64,000 bases of DNA from Citrobacter sp. R56 (lineage in GTDB: Bacteria > Pseudomonadota > Gammaproteobacteria > Enterobacterales > Enterobacteriaceae), in the NCBI RefSeq assembly GCF_016811995.1, contig NZ_CP069159.1, positions 1,798,001-1,862,000 of the forward strand, given 5' to 3'. Below, piece by piece: positions 26,001-35,164 of the stretch (positions are counted from its first letter, which is position 1; each line of letters starts with the position of its first letter). Both the position numbers and the translations under genes were made by a program. A model generated the notes under the pieces. It was given only the letters and a program-made list of their open reading frames with translations, did not search any database and was not told the DNA's origin.

Positions 26001-26996
26001 TCAGTGCGTCAGATAACATTCAGGTTCAAAAATCATACCCGTCACCGGGTCATCGTTCATGGCTTTCCCCGCCCAGGCCGTCCAGCCAAGCTTGTGGGGG
26101 CCGCCAATCACCGCCGGGGGCGCTGTGTGTGGTTTAAGCTGCAGTTCAATTTCCCAGCAGTATTCAAAACCGGTGAAAGCGCGCACCAGTTCTGTCAGTA
26201 CTGGCAGATTATTGCCGCCGGGCAGGAAGCGCTGGTAATCCGCCAGGGTGAGAGGGCCGATGACCAGTCGAAATTTATACTGCATGTCCGGCACTGCCTG
26301 GCCGATGAGTGCGCCATTGCCAATCACAGAGGATGGCAATGGCATTCCCAACAGGGTGATTTCATCATTCGCCACGGCTATCCAGTGCAAAACAAATTCC
26401 TGTATGCGGAAGGGAACGCCAAAATAGTGCGCCAGCGTGGCAGCCAGTCCGTCCGGGTTACGGGATTCACGTACCAGGTGAGCTGACGCTGCCAGGCGGA
26501 CGTGATCCGGCAGCGGACTGACGGCGCTCTCCCGCAGATCCTGTCCACTGAGACTGGCAATGTAGAAGGCAAAGCGATCGTATTCCGGTTTATCCAGCCC
26601 GCCTCCTGCTGATTGAGCACTCCGCCAGGCCTGGTAAAACTGCGTCAACCAGCGGTGGTGAAAAAGATCGGAAAAATGGGTCAGTGTCGGATCGCGGCGG
26701 CTTTCTGTCCGGTTCAACGCCAGCTCGGTATAGTGCAGCGGCAGCGGGCCATTCGGTCCCCACAATCCGAGACTGTAAAGACCCAGGTGCAGGCGTCCTT
26801 CCTGCCAGCTCACCTGAGCAATCTCCCGTGGCGCAAAGGTCAGGGTGGGGGTCTGCCCGAGGCGAAATTTTTCCATGCGCGGCTGCCAGGTGCTGCCGAC
26901 CGGAGCCGCACAGAGCTGTACGTCCACGCGTCGCATCAGATTCAGAAAACCATAGCGCCAGGGGGCAACTTGAGCCTTGGTGAACGCTGTATTCAT
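26001..26996 (-). CDS. tssG: Type VI secretion baseplate subunit TssG
   Basis: 331 residues with family features WRYGFLNLMRRVD near the N-terminus, GLYSLGLWGPNGPLPLHYTEL, FSDLFHHRWLTQFYQAW and HYFGVPFRIQEFV. TssG (ImpH/VasB) forms the baseplate wedge with TssF and TssE. Its ATG overlaps the tssF stop as ATGA, so the two are translationally coupled. Length is normal and the frame intact. Confidence 0.92.
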   Translation of the reverse strand: MNTAFTKAQVAPWRYGFLNLMRRVDVQLCAAPVGSTWQPRMEKFRLGQTPTLTFAPREIAQVSWQEGRLHLGLYSLGLWGPNGPLPLHYTELALNRTESRRDPTLTHFSDLFHHRWLTQFYQAWRSAQSAGGGLDKPEYDRFAFYIASLSGQDLRESAVSPLPDHVRLAASAHLVRESRNPDGLAATLAHYFGVPFRIQEFVLHWIAVANDEITLLGMPLPSSVIGNGALIGQAVPDMQYKFRLVIGPLTLADYQRFLPGGNNLPVLTELVRAFTGFEYCWEIELQLKPHTAPPAVIGGPHKLGWTAWAGKAMNDDPVTGMIFEPECYLTH

Positions 26997-28876
26997 ATAC
27001 TCCCCCGCAGCCCGACTCTTACCGGCCAGGTCATGATGCGGCCACGCTGCATCGAGAGCAGTGTCATCTGCGAGAAGGTATTGATGGAGACATGGCGTGC
27101 AATATAGTGTTCCAGTACCAACCCGAACAGATATGGACTGATGCCGGAAAATCCTTCCTCATCCACGGTCAGTTCGCAACTGACGCCGCGACCGTAGACC
27201 AGCAGCCCCGATCCCGGTAGGCGGCGGGTGACCGGGGTGGTATTACAGCCAATCAGACTGCGTATCTGACGTGATTGCGGGCTGTCATGTGCCGGAATAA
27301 ATAGATTCAGCAGATCGCGTAATGCCTGGCCGCCAGTGCGGTGATCCAAATCGGCAAGCGGCAGATAGTTAAATGACAACTGGCGAATCAACCGCCAGGC
27401 CATTTCGCGTTCGGCCAGCGGCGGTTGTGGCGGACGAGGAGGCCGGATAAGGCCGACGCCAGCCACCGGAATGGCAGCATCCACGGTCAGATCATCAAGA
27501 CCATTACGTCGGATCAGACAGGGCAGATCACGGTTTGTCACCATTGCTGTGATGGTGATGTGACGTAGGTTTTCCGGGTAGGGGGCTTCATGCTGATCAA
27601 CCAGCGACAGGAAAACCTCCGACCCGGTATAGGCTGTACGGGTGCCGTAGCGACGGGCATTCTCTGACAACCGGCGCTGTTCCCGGCGCAGGGAGAAGTA
27701 ACGTCCGTGGTTGCCTTCATCATTATTGCGGGTGTGGTAGAGCGGGCGGAATGTCATTTTCCGCGTGGTTTCTGCCTCCAGACCCTCAACTTCCTGTACG
27801 GAGAAGACCTCATAATCCAGCGGATGAGTGCGATCTACCACCAGATGCTGTTCCGTCATGCTATGGGTGACTTCGACCCGCGTGGTGGTGCGGGGAAAGA
27901 GATTAATCACCGGTGTACAAAACAGACTGAACTGTGCGGTATCCGTCTGATGGAGTAGCCAGTCCGGCGGCAGACGGTTAAGTAATATGACAATCTCGGC
28001 AACGCCGCTATTAATTTTCTGTAGTCCGGCAGAGAGGCCGGTCGGGGTGAAGAAATAAAAACGCTCAGGACAGGCGAAGTATTCCTGCAGTAGATTATGG
28101 CCGTGGAACACATTCCAGGCGAGCGGTAACAATCCTTGATCTGGTTCCAGTCCCTCGTGCGTTACAGGCTGCTTCAGGTTTACGTCCAGAACGCAGTCAA
28201 AATGTCCCGGCTCTCCGGCCAGCGTGGCGACGGCACTGGTGTGCAGCAGTTCAAACAAATGTGAGGCAATACGCTCTTCGCCGCAGAGATAAAACGACAG
28301 CCGGTCCGGCCCGGCAAGTTGGCTAAAACTTAGTTCACCGAAGGTGCGCAACGTGATACGCAGCGCGCCAGCGACATGAATGTTCGCAGGCAAATAACGG
28401 TGCAGGGCGGGCATATCCGGAGGCGCGGCGGTCAGGCGAACTTCTTCAATAGAAAGAGGCCACAGCGTGACATCCTGGCTGCTACGAAACTGGCAGGCGG
28501 TGTTTTCGCCTTCGGGGATTGTGGAGAAAAAAGCGGTGTCACGAGGTACGGTGAACCCTTTTGCCAGATCGCCTTCCTGCGGATCAGGATACAACCGGGC
28601 CACGGTCATAGAGGGTATAGGCGCAACGTAATTGGGACTGACAACCTCCAGCAACCGCTGGGTGAAACGGGGAAACTCGGCATCAATTTTTAGCTGTGTG
28701 CGGGCGGTCAGGAAACTGAATGCCTCGATCATGCGTTCCACATACGGATCGGCAATGTCTGTGTCCTGCATTCCCAACCGGGCGGCTATTTTGGGATGGC
28801 GGGCCGCGAACTCTGCACCGGTTTCCTGCAGGTAGCTCAGTTCGCGGTTGTAATATTCCAGTAGCCGTGGATCCAT
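26993..28876 (-). CDS. tssF: Type VI secretion baseplate subunit TssF
   Basis: 627 residues, complete. The start MDPRLLEYYNRELSYLQETG and the segment DPYVERMIEAFSFLTARTQLK are diagnostic of TssF (ImpG/VasA). It is the main wedge component of the T6SS baseplate. The truncated tssE lies immediately upstream and the downstream gene is tssG. With the rest of the apparatus absent from the window, the complex cannot be built from this locus alone. Confidence 0.94.
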   Translation of the reverse strand: MDPRLLEYYNRELSYLQETGAEFAARHPKIAARLGMQDTDIADPYVERMIEAFSFLTARTQLKIDAEFPRFTQRLLEVVSPNYVAPIPSMTVARLYPDPQEGDLAKGFTVPRDTAFFSTIPEGENTACQFRSSQDVTLWPLSIEEVRLTAAPPDMPALHRYLPANIHVAGALRITLRTFGELSFSQLAGPDRLSFYLCGEERIASHLFELLHTSAVATLAGEPGHFDCVLDVNLKQPVTHEGLEPDQGLLPLAWNVFHGHNLLQEYFACPERFYFFTPTGLSAGLQKINSGVAEIVILLNRLPPDWLLHQTDTAQFSLFCTPVINLFPRTTTRVEVTHSMTEQHLVVDRTHPLDYEVFSVQEVEGLEAETTRKMTFRPLYHTRNNDEGNHGRYFSLRREQRRLSENARRYGTRTAYTGSEVFLSLVDQHEAPYPENLRHITITAMVTNRDLPCLIRRNGLDDLTVDAAIPVAGVGLIRPPRPPQPPLAEREMAWRLIRQLSFNYLPLADLDHRTGGQALRDLLNLFIPAHDSPQSRQIRSLIGCNTTPVTRRLPGSGLLVYGRGVSCELTVDEEGFSGISPYLFGLVLEHYIARHVSINTFSQMTLLSMQRGRIMTWPVRVGLRGSI

Positions 28877-28891
28877 GAATAATTCCCTGTG

Positions 28892-29126
28892 TTAAAAAAA
28901 CGTAATGCGACTCTGTTCCATATCCAGCGCGCTGCGTACCCGAAACGCCGTCGGATAAGGCTGCGTCAGGATTTCTCCGCGAATTTCAAACTGCAGCGTG
29001 TTGTGACCGTTCTGACGGCGTTCATCCTGTAGCGGGATGATTTGCAGCGTGGATGACTTCAGGCGGGGTTCAAAACGGATAAAGGCCGCAGCATCACCTT
29101 CGACCCACTTGATGCCGGTGAGCTGA
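28892..29126 (-). pseudogene. tssE: TssE (gp25-like) baseplate subunit, 3' fragment
   Basis: About 78 codons on the minus strand, ending in a TAA at 28892-28894. Reading back from the stop gives DMEQSRITFF, LTQPYPTAFRVRS, FEIRGEI and AAFIRFEPRLKSSTLQIIP, the C-terminal half of a gp25/TssE protein. The N-terminal half is missing: at about 29126 the sequence switches to Rhs coding sequence on the opposite strand. This is a clear deletion junction. Confidence 0.8.
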
Positions 29127-30821
29127 TCTACCCGGACACAGCATTACCGGTACACAGATGCGGGTCAGACTGCGGAGGTCCGGGACGACACCAGTGGCGT
29201 CAGCTGGCGCTATGACGCGGGCGGGCGCATCGCCGAAGAAGTGCAGACCGCATATAACGCCGACGGGGAGGCCATCTGGCAACACAAAACCGGCCACCGT
29301 TACGACGCACTGGGCAATGAACAGCAGACACAGTACGGCGCGCTGCCACAGGTCGGCTGGCAGCGCTACGGCAGCGGGCATCTTATCGGTGTCGGCCTGG
29401 GCGGTCATGTGATGGTGGAGCTGACGCGGGACAAGCGACACCGGGAAGCTGAGCGGGTGTTCGGGCCTTACCGTGAGCAGCGGCGCTACACGGCAGCGGG
29501 TCAGTTGGCAGCGCGGGTTACCGGCAGTGAGACGCAGGACTACCGGTACGACATCCGGGGTCAGCTCACCAATATTGGTGAAGAACGCCGGTACGGTTAC
29601 GACGACAACGGGCGCTTAATCAGCGCGGTGCAGCCGGGGCTTAACGCGGACTACCGCTATGACCCGGCGGGCAACCGGGTGGACGGGGAAGGACGACAGC
29701 AGTTCGACAACCGCCCGGCAAAAGACAGCCAGTGGCAGTATGAGTACGATACGTGGGGCAACCTGATTAAAAAGAGCAATGAGCGGGAGAAACATCTTTA
29801 CACTTACGACCTGCTGCACCGCTTAACGGGCTTTGAGAAAAAGACCCCGGCAGGCACAGTCACACAGGCCCGCTATCAGTACGACCCGTTCGGACGGCGC
29901 CTCAGCAAGACAGTAAAATGTAATAACCAGAGCGACACCACGCGCTACGGGTGGGACGGCGACCGGCTGGTGCTGACGCAGACCAAAAACCAGAAAATTC
30001 ACACGCTCCACGAGCCCGGCAGCTTTACGCCGCTGCTGCGCATCGAAAGCGACGGCGGAGACGACGCGTATACCTGCCTTGCCGACAAACTCCAGCAGTA
30101 CAGCCAGATACCCTTTACGACTCAGGAGTATGCGGATATGGAGCGTCTGGAAGACGAACTGAGGACCGGAAACCTGTCGGAACGTAGCCGCAACTGGCTG
30201 GAATTTGCGAATATCCCTGCCCGGCTGATGGCGGCACAGCTTGACCCGCTGCCGGTGGTGAATATCCGACAGGTTCATCTTTATCAGTGTGACCTTCGGG
30301 GTATGCCGGTGGCGCTGATAAACCGGGAAGGACAGACAGAATGGAAAGCAGAGGTGGACCCGTGGGGGAAAATCCTGTTGGAAGAGAACCCGCACAATAT
30401 TGAACAACCGCTGCGGCTGCCGGGTCAGTGGTATGATGATGAGTCGGGACTACACTATAACCGGCACCGGTACTATGATCCGCAGCAGGGAAGATATATT
30501 ACGCAGGACCCGATAGGACTGAAGGGGGGATGGAATTTATACATTTATCCATTAAATCCGATATATTTTTCCGACCCGTTGGGGTTATCTGCGCAACCGT
30601 TCATTGAGGATAAAGTGGGATCAGGAGATTGCGGACAAACATCGGGGAGGTTGTTGACTTGCCAGACTGCTATGAGTGATTGCGCGCAAGCCCAAAGAGA
30701 ATGTGAAACTCTATGTAGAACCGCAAGGACAGATCCTGACTTACAACACGTCTGGGGTGGGTCATTATTTACTTGTATAAATGGTTGTTTACCTGCGCAC
30801 TGTGGCGGAAATCCAGTTTAA
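29127..30821 (+). pseudogene. Rhs repeat protein, 5'-truncated, with Cys-rich C-terminal tip (cassette 1)
   Basis: An open frame from 29127 to the stop at 30819-30821 encodes the last third of an Rhs core: YD repeats (RYDIRGQLTNIGEERRYGYD, YQYDPFGRRLSK), then WKAEVDPWG, YNRHRYYDPQQGRYITQDPIGL and the core end DPLGL. The polymorphic tip after DPLGL is about 65 residues with nine cysteines (SGDCGQTSGRLLTCQTAMSD onward). The core frame is intact, but the N-terminal two thirds are gone and no start or ribosome site is seen. The tip is the toxic part in intact Rhs proteins. I do not recognise its fold. Confidence 0.85.
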
Positions 30822-30840
30822 ACATAATGAGGATTGTAAA

Positions 30841-31296
30841 TTGTCACATAACAATGAAACATGGGAAAAATATAAAGATGTTCGTGCTGATGGACACAGG
30901 GATGATGTGATTAAATTACTCAGGGATATAGTCCCAGTGGGCGAAGAGGCATTAGATGATTACTATTTTATGGGGCAGGGTTTTTTCGAGCTTGAGGAAT
31001 ATCATTTAGCAATAGACATGTTAACGCAATGTATTGATATTGGTAAGCATAAAGGCATTAGCTGGTATCAAGATACAGCTTATCTTTTACGTGCTTATGC
31101 GTTTATTGAAAAAGGTAAATATAAAGAGGCTAAAGAAGATATTGATTTTGTGGCAGATGATACAAGGATAGCATGGCTATACCGACACCCGGAACCAGAA
31201 ATAAATAAATCGTTGGTTATTCAAAAATTGAATGCTCTCACAGCTAAGACTCCATCAGCTACACCTAACAGGAAGCATTCACCAAAGCTCCGATAA
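30841..31296 (+). CDS. Candidate immunity protein of Rhs cassette 1, helical repeat protein
   Basis: About 151 residues from a TTG at 30841, which has ATGAGGA 7 bases upstream. An ATG at 30781 in the same frame would overlap the Rhs tip by 41 bases and lacks a ribosome site. The sequence is helical with TPR-like units (GQGFFELEEYHLAIDMLTQC, AYAFIEKGKYKEAKEDIDFV). The AT-rich base use differs from the Rhs core. Position directly after an Rhs tip is where immunity genes are found. Function is inferred from position only. Confidence 0.65.
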   Translation: MSHNNETWEKYKDVRADGHRDDVIKLLRDIVPVGEEALDDYYFMGQGFFELEEYHLAIDMLTQCIDIGKHKGISWYQDTAYLLRAYAFIEKGKYKEAKEDIDFVADDTRIAWLYRHPEPEINKSLVIQKLNALTAKTPSATPNRKHSPKLR

Positions 31297-31335
31297 GCCT
31301 ATCCTCCGGGGACTGTAAAAGAGTTAGCGGAGGAT

Positions 31336-32748
31336 ATGTTAAAACAATATGACTACGACCAGTACGGACGTTTAACCCGCGCGACACAGCCGGGCCACCG
31401 TATTGAGGAAGAAGGCCGCCAGCAGTTCGACAACCGGCTCGTGCAGGACAGCCGGTGGAGCTATGAATACGACGCCTGGGGCAACCTGGTCAAAAAGCAC
31501 AGTGAAACGGAAACGCACGTTTACCACTACGACCTGTTGCACCGGTTATCGGGCTACGAGAAACAGACCCCGGTAGGAACGGTAACGAAAGCCAGCTACC
31601 ACTATGACCCGTTCGGACGGTGAATCACTAAAAGCGTGGACAAAAACCACGAAACGACCCTCACGTGCTACGGGTGGGACAGCGACCGGCTGGTGCTGAC
31701 GCAGAGAAACGGCCAGAAAGTGTACACGCTGTATGAACCCAACACTTTCGCGGCACTACTGAGGGGGGAAAGTGATGGCGGTGATGAACCGTATACTCCA
31801 CTTGTGCAGAAGTTGCAGCAGTGCAGCCAGATACCGTTTACCGCACGGGAGTATGCGGACATGGATCATCTAAGACCTGCGAACAGGAAACCTGTCGGAA
31901 AGAAGCCGTAACTGGCTGGAATTTGCGAACATACCAGCACAATTGATGGCGGCACAGCTTGACCCGCTGCCGGTGGTGAATATCCGAAAAATTCATCTTT
32001 ATCAGTGTGACCACCGTGGCACACCAGCGGCGCTGATCAACCAGGAGGGACAGACAGAGTGGAAAGCAGAGGTGGACCCGTGGGGGGAAATCCTGTCGGA
32101 AGAGAACCCGAACAATATTGAGCAGCCGCTGTGGCTGCCGGACCAGTGGTACGACGAGGAATCGGGACTGCACTATAACCGGCACCGGTACTACAATCCG
32201 GCGCAGGGGAGATATATAACGCAGGATCCAATAGGTCTGAGAGGGGGGGAGAATCTCTACATTTACGTATTAAATCCACTGCAATATATAGATCCGTTGG
32301 GATTAAGTGGATTTGATGCTCTGGGTAGTTGGTTCAACCAGCCGGGAATGAAAGACGCGTATAATAAATCAGCTACTCAATCAGGATATTCAGTGCTGGG
32401 GCCTGAATCAGAATGGATATTTACTGGGTGGCAAGTTAATGATGGGCCGGAGTGGGCTTTCTGGAGCAAATCGAAATCGGTAAATGCTATGTGTGAAGAT
32501 CAAAGTGGTAATAAAAAATCGTCAGTTACTTATATTTTCAGAACGGACCATTTGATATTAACGAAGATAGTCCTGGAGGTTTCAGTCCTGATGGGATGGA
32601 CACAAAAACGGTTGCGATAGGTGAAGCAATGACTGATATCTCTAAAGCGCACTCAAGAGCGGAGAAATGCGGCTCAATGTCAAAATTCCAGTGTTTTATG
32701 AAAAATGATGCTACTGAAACTCTAGGGAAAAAACTTTGCAGAGATTAG
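31336..32748 (+). pseudogene. Rhs C-terminal cassette 2, broken by a nonsense codon and two frameshifts
   Basis: Rhs core coding begins near 31336 ([16 protein letters not shown]). At 31621-31623 TGA replaces the arginine codon after PFGR. The frame continues to about 31870, where a 5-base net loss relative to cassette 1 shifts it. Core resumes as VVNIRKIHLYQCD and ends at DPLGLSG. The tip (FDALGSWFNQPGMKDAYNKS) runs to about 32539, where one lost base in a T run breaks it. In the restored frame it continues QNGPFDINEDSPGGFSPDG to a TAG at 32746-32748. The tip is about 150 residues when repaired and its activity is unknown. Confidence 0.85.
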
Positions 32749-32755
32749 ATTAAAT

Positions 32756-33163
32756 ATGGGGACAAACAATTATGCTAAAAAAATGATAATTTCATATGCT
32801 TTATCAGTTTTAATATATTTCATCTCGAGGTGTGTGTTACAAATCTTCACAGATAAGGTGTTCGAAAATGGTTTTCCTGGTTGGTTTTTTGTTTATTTAT
32901 TTAATTTTATTTTTTATATAATGACTATTTCTTGTGGTAGCTTAGTAAGTGTTTTTTTTCATGAGAAAATAATTTTTCATTCATCACTAGTGGCGGCGCT
33001 TGGTATTGTGCTTTGTACATTTATTACGAAATCTAAGATAAATGATTATGAATTGTTTTTTTTAGGTATATTGATGGGGGCCATATTAGGTGGGATTGGT
33101 GGGGGGCTCGTTCTGTTAATTAGGTGGGTTCGAAGTAAAAAAACGACTAATAGATTCACCTAA
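32756..33163 (+). CDS. Candidate membrane immunity protein of Rhs cassette 2
   Basis: 135 residues, very AT-rich, starting 8 bases after the repaired Rhs tip stop. Four hydrophobic segments (IISYALSVLIYFISRCVL, WFFVYLFNFIFYIMTISC, SSLVAALGIVLCTFI and FLGILMGAILGGIGGGLVLL) predict an inner-membrane protein with a basic C-terminus. By position it would protect against the tip of cassette 2, and a membrane location hints at a toxin acting at the membrane or in the periplasm. No family recognised. Confidence 0.6.
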   Translation: MGTNNYAKKMIISYALSVLIYFISRCVLQIFTDKVFENGFPGWFFVYLFNFIFYIMTISCGSLVSVFFHEKIIFHSSLVAALGIVLCTFITKSKINDYELFFLGILMGAILGGIGGGLVLLIRWVRSKKTTNRFT

Positions 33164-33211
33164 TAGGATAGCTGGGAATCAAAATAGTAGAGTCTAATAT
33201 AATGAGCATGG

Positions 33212-34162
33212 TTGGGAGGCAGTCAGCAGTTCGACAACCGGCCGGAGAAAGACAGCCACTGGCAGTACGAATATGATGCGTGGGGTAACCTCACCAGAAA
33301 GAGCAATGAGAGGGAAAAACATCTTTATCACTATGACCTGCAGCACCGCTTGACGGGCTACGAGAAACAGGCCCCGGTATGTGCCATCACCCGTGCGACC
33401 TACAGCTATGACCCGTATGGCCGACGCCTGAGCAAAACGGTGACACTCAATCACCAGACTGACACCACGCGCTACGGGTGGGACGGCGACAGACTGGTGC
33501 TGACGGAGAAAAACGGCCAGAAAGTGTACACGCTGTATGAACCCAACACTTTCACGCCGCTACTGTGCTTCGAGAGCGATGGTGGGAACGAGCCGTATAA
33601 CCAGCCTTGCCGACAAACTCCAGCAGTACAGCCAGATACCCTTTACGACTCAGGAGTATGCGGATATGGAGCGTCTGGAGGACGAACTGAGGACAGAAAA
33701 CCTGTCGGAAAGAAACCGCAACTGGCTGGCATTTGCGAATATCCCCGCACACCTGATGGCGGCACAGCTTGAGCCGTTGCCGGTGGTGAATATCCGCCGT
33801 GTTCACCTGTATCAGTGCGACCATTTGGGGACACCGTCGGCACTGATAAACAAGGAAGGACAGACAGACTGGAAAGCGGAACTTGATCCGTGGGGGAATG
33901 TTCTGTCCGAAGACAATCCGAAGAAGATGGAGCAGTCGCTGAGACTACCGGGACAGTGGTATGACGAGGAATCAGGGCGGCACTATAACCGGCACAGGTA
34001 TTATGATCCGGCGCAGGGGATATATATCACGCAGGATCCTATTGGACTGAGGAGGGATGGAGTCCGTACACATATCTGCTGAATCCTATTACAGATATTG
34101 ATTCTCTTGACCTTATTGCTTGTGGTGTGGATATAGGTGAATCTGGCGACTTGTTAAGGTGA
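33212..34162 (+). pseudogene. Rhs C-terminal cassette 3, 5'-truncated and frameshifted
   Basis: Rhs sequence starts abruptly at about 33215 (SQQFDNRPEKDSHWQYEYDA). A shift near 33600 moves the frame before LADKLQQYSQIPFTTQEYAD. Core continues to YNRHRYYDPAQGIYITQDPI. A second shift at about 34055 is needed to read GWSPYTYLLNPITDID and the tip start LIACGVDIGESGDLLR, which stops at 34160-34162. Fragments of further tip-like sequence (NNEFYFLNYVDECKGNQ, and VIYYGRVYGKR in another frame ending at 34311) suggest a longer ancestral tip. Confidence 0.8.
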
Positions 34163-34297
34163 AAAATAATTGCATTAGGAAATGTTTATTTACTTAGTTA
34201 CCTACAAAAACAACGAATTCTATTTCTTGAATTATGTTGATGAATGTAAGGGAAATCAATGATGTTGATGTTGATGTTATTTATTACGGGAGAGTGT

Positions 34298-34519
34298 ATG
34301 GTAAGCGATAAAAATACAGCCATATTAATTAGTGACTTAATGTTAATATTCGGTAAGGAGCTTGATGAATCCGTTGCTGTCGTTGAATCTCATTGTAACG
34401 AAGGTGAATTTGAGTCATATCGGGAAGTTGTTGGGTTGATAATGGGTGTGATGCTTATTAAAATAATGAATCCGTTATATGAAAAATATCCTGAAATAAA
34501 ACCAGACGGATTAAAGTAA
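34298..34519 (+). CDS. Small protein after Rhs cassette 3, candidate orphan immunity protein
   Basis: 73 residues from the ATG at 34298, with GGGAG 5 bases upstream. This start overlaps the stop of a tip-like frame at 34309-34311, the usual toxin-immunity arrangement. The same frame is open to an ATG at 34259, which would add 13 mostly hydrophobic residues. The product is acidic and helical (DLMLIFGKELDESVAVVESH). It likely survives as an immunity gene after loss of its toxin. Not recognised as a named family. Confidence 0.6.
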   Translation: MVSDKNTAILISDLMLIFGKELDESVAVVESHCNEGEFESYREVVGLIMGVMLIKIMNPLYEKYPEIKPDGLK

Positions 34520-34530
34520 AGTGTTTTTAA

Positions 34531-34800
34531 TTAATTGCCTTTCATCACCTCAGCCACCTCCCGCCGCATTCCTTTAACCCACCTTTCTGATTGATAAAGC
34601 CCCTTCAGTAATTTCCGCACCTTGTTATTATCGGCCATTAGCACAATACTGCCCTGCGAATCTTTCACGGTCTCGCCCAGTCCGGTCTCAAATACGGCTT
34701 CGCGTAAGTTATCTTGAAGGTGCAGGTTGGGATGCTGCTGATAGTACGTAGCGGCAATAGTCTTGTGGTTTTTGTGGCGTATTCTGAGTTTGTCTGAGGA
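34531..34800 (-). pseudogene. Unrecognised gene fragment at the island end
   Basis: 90 codons open on the minus strand with a TAA at 34531-34533 and an in-frame stop immediately upstream at 34801-34803, with no start codon before the coherent sequence. It reads RIRHKNHKTIAATYYQQHP, LQDNLREAVFETGLGE, DSQGSIVLMADNNKVRKLL and ends REVAEVMKGN. It looks like the C-terminal remnant of a mobile-element protein, but I cannot name the family. The remaining bases up to the tRNA at 34989 hold nothing I can support. Confidence 0.5.
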
Positions 34801-34988
34801 TTACATCTTGCAGATAGCGGCATCTGTCAACGCCATAGCGGGGCTTCATTTGCTCACTGAACCTTGCGGCCCAGATTAAATACTCAAAATTTGGGGATCA
34901 AAAAAACCGGTAGCCTCTCTCGAGTCACCGAGTAAAAATAAGTACTTTTTAATCTCAAGACCTATAGGAATGTCTCAAAGCTAGAATT

Positions 34989-35064
34989 TGGCTCCTCTGA
35001 CTGGACTCGAACCAGTGACATACGGATTAACAGTCCGCCGTTCTACCGACTGAACTACAGAGGA
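34989..35064 (-). tRNA. asnT: tRNA-Asn (GTT), copy 4 (asnT position)
   Basis: 76 bases, same as the other copies, next to mtfA as asnT is in E. coli. Its 3' flank lacks the AAAAGCCCGC terminator hairpin of copies 1-3, so the island sequence has replaced it. Confidence 0.95.
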
Positions 35065-35082
35065 ATCGTTTGAACGAGGCGA

Positions 35083-35111
35083 ATAATACTGACCGCACCA
35101 CACGGTGTCAA
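35083..35111 (-). promoter_or_regulatory. Promoter of tRNA-Asn copy 4
   Basis: Minus-strand TTGACA, 17-base spacer, TATTAT. Confidence 0.78.
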
Positions 35112-35164
35112 CAGTAAAATTCGCACGCTATTTCAATTGGTTAATTAATCCACAAATCAGAGAA

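Noticed and set aside
33537..34082. Independent gene starting at 33537
   Set aside because: It is the frameshifted continuation of Rhs cassette 3, and its first 20 codons are antisense-quality sequence overlapping the other frame.
29127..34162. Repeated blocks at about 29.7, 31.4 and 33.2 kb as a repeat array or CRISPR
   Set aside because: The similarity is Rhs coding sequence repeated in three partial genes. There are no short regular repeats with unique spacers, and no CRISPR was seen in the window.
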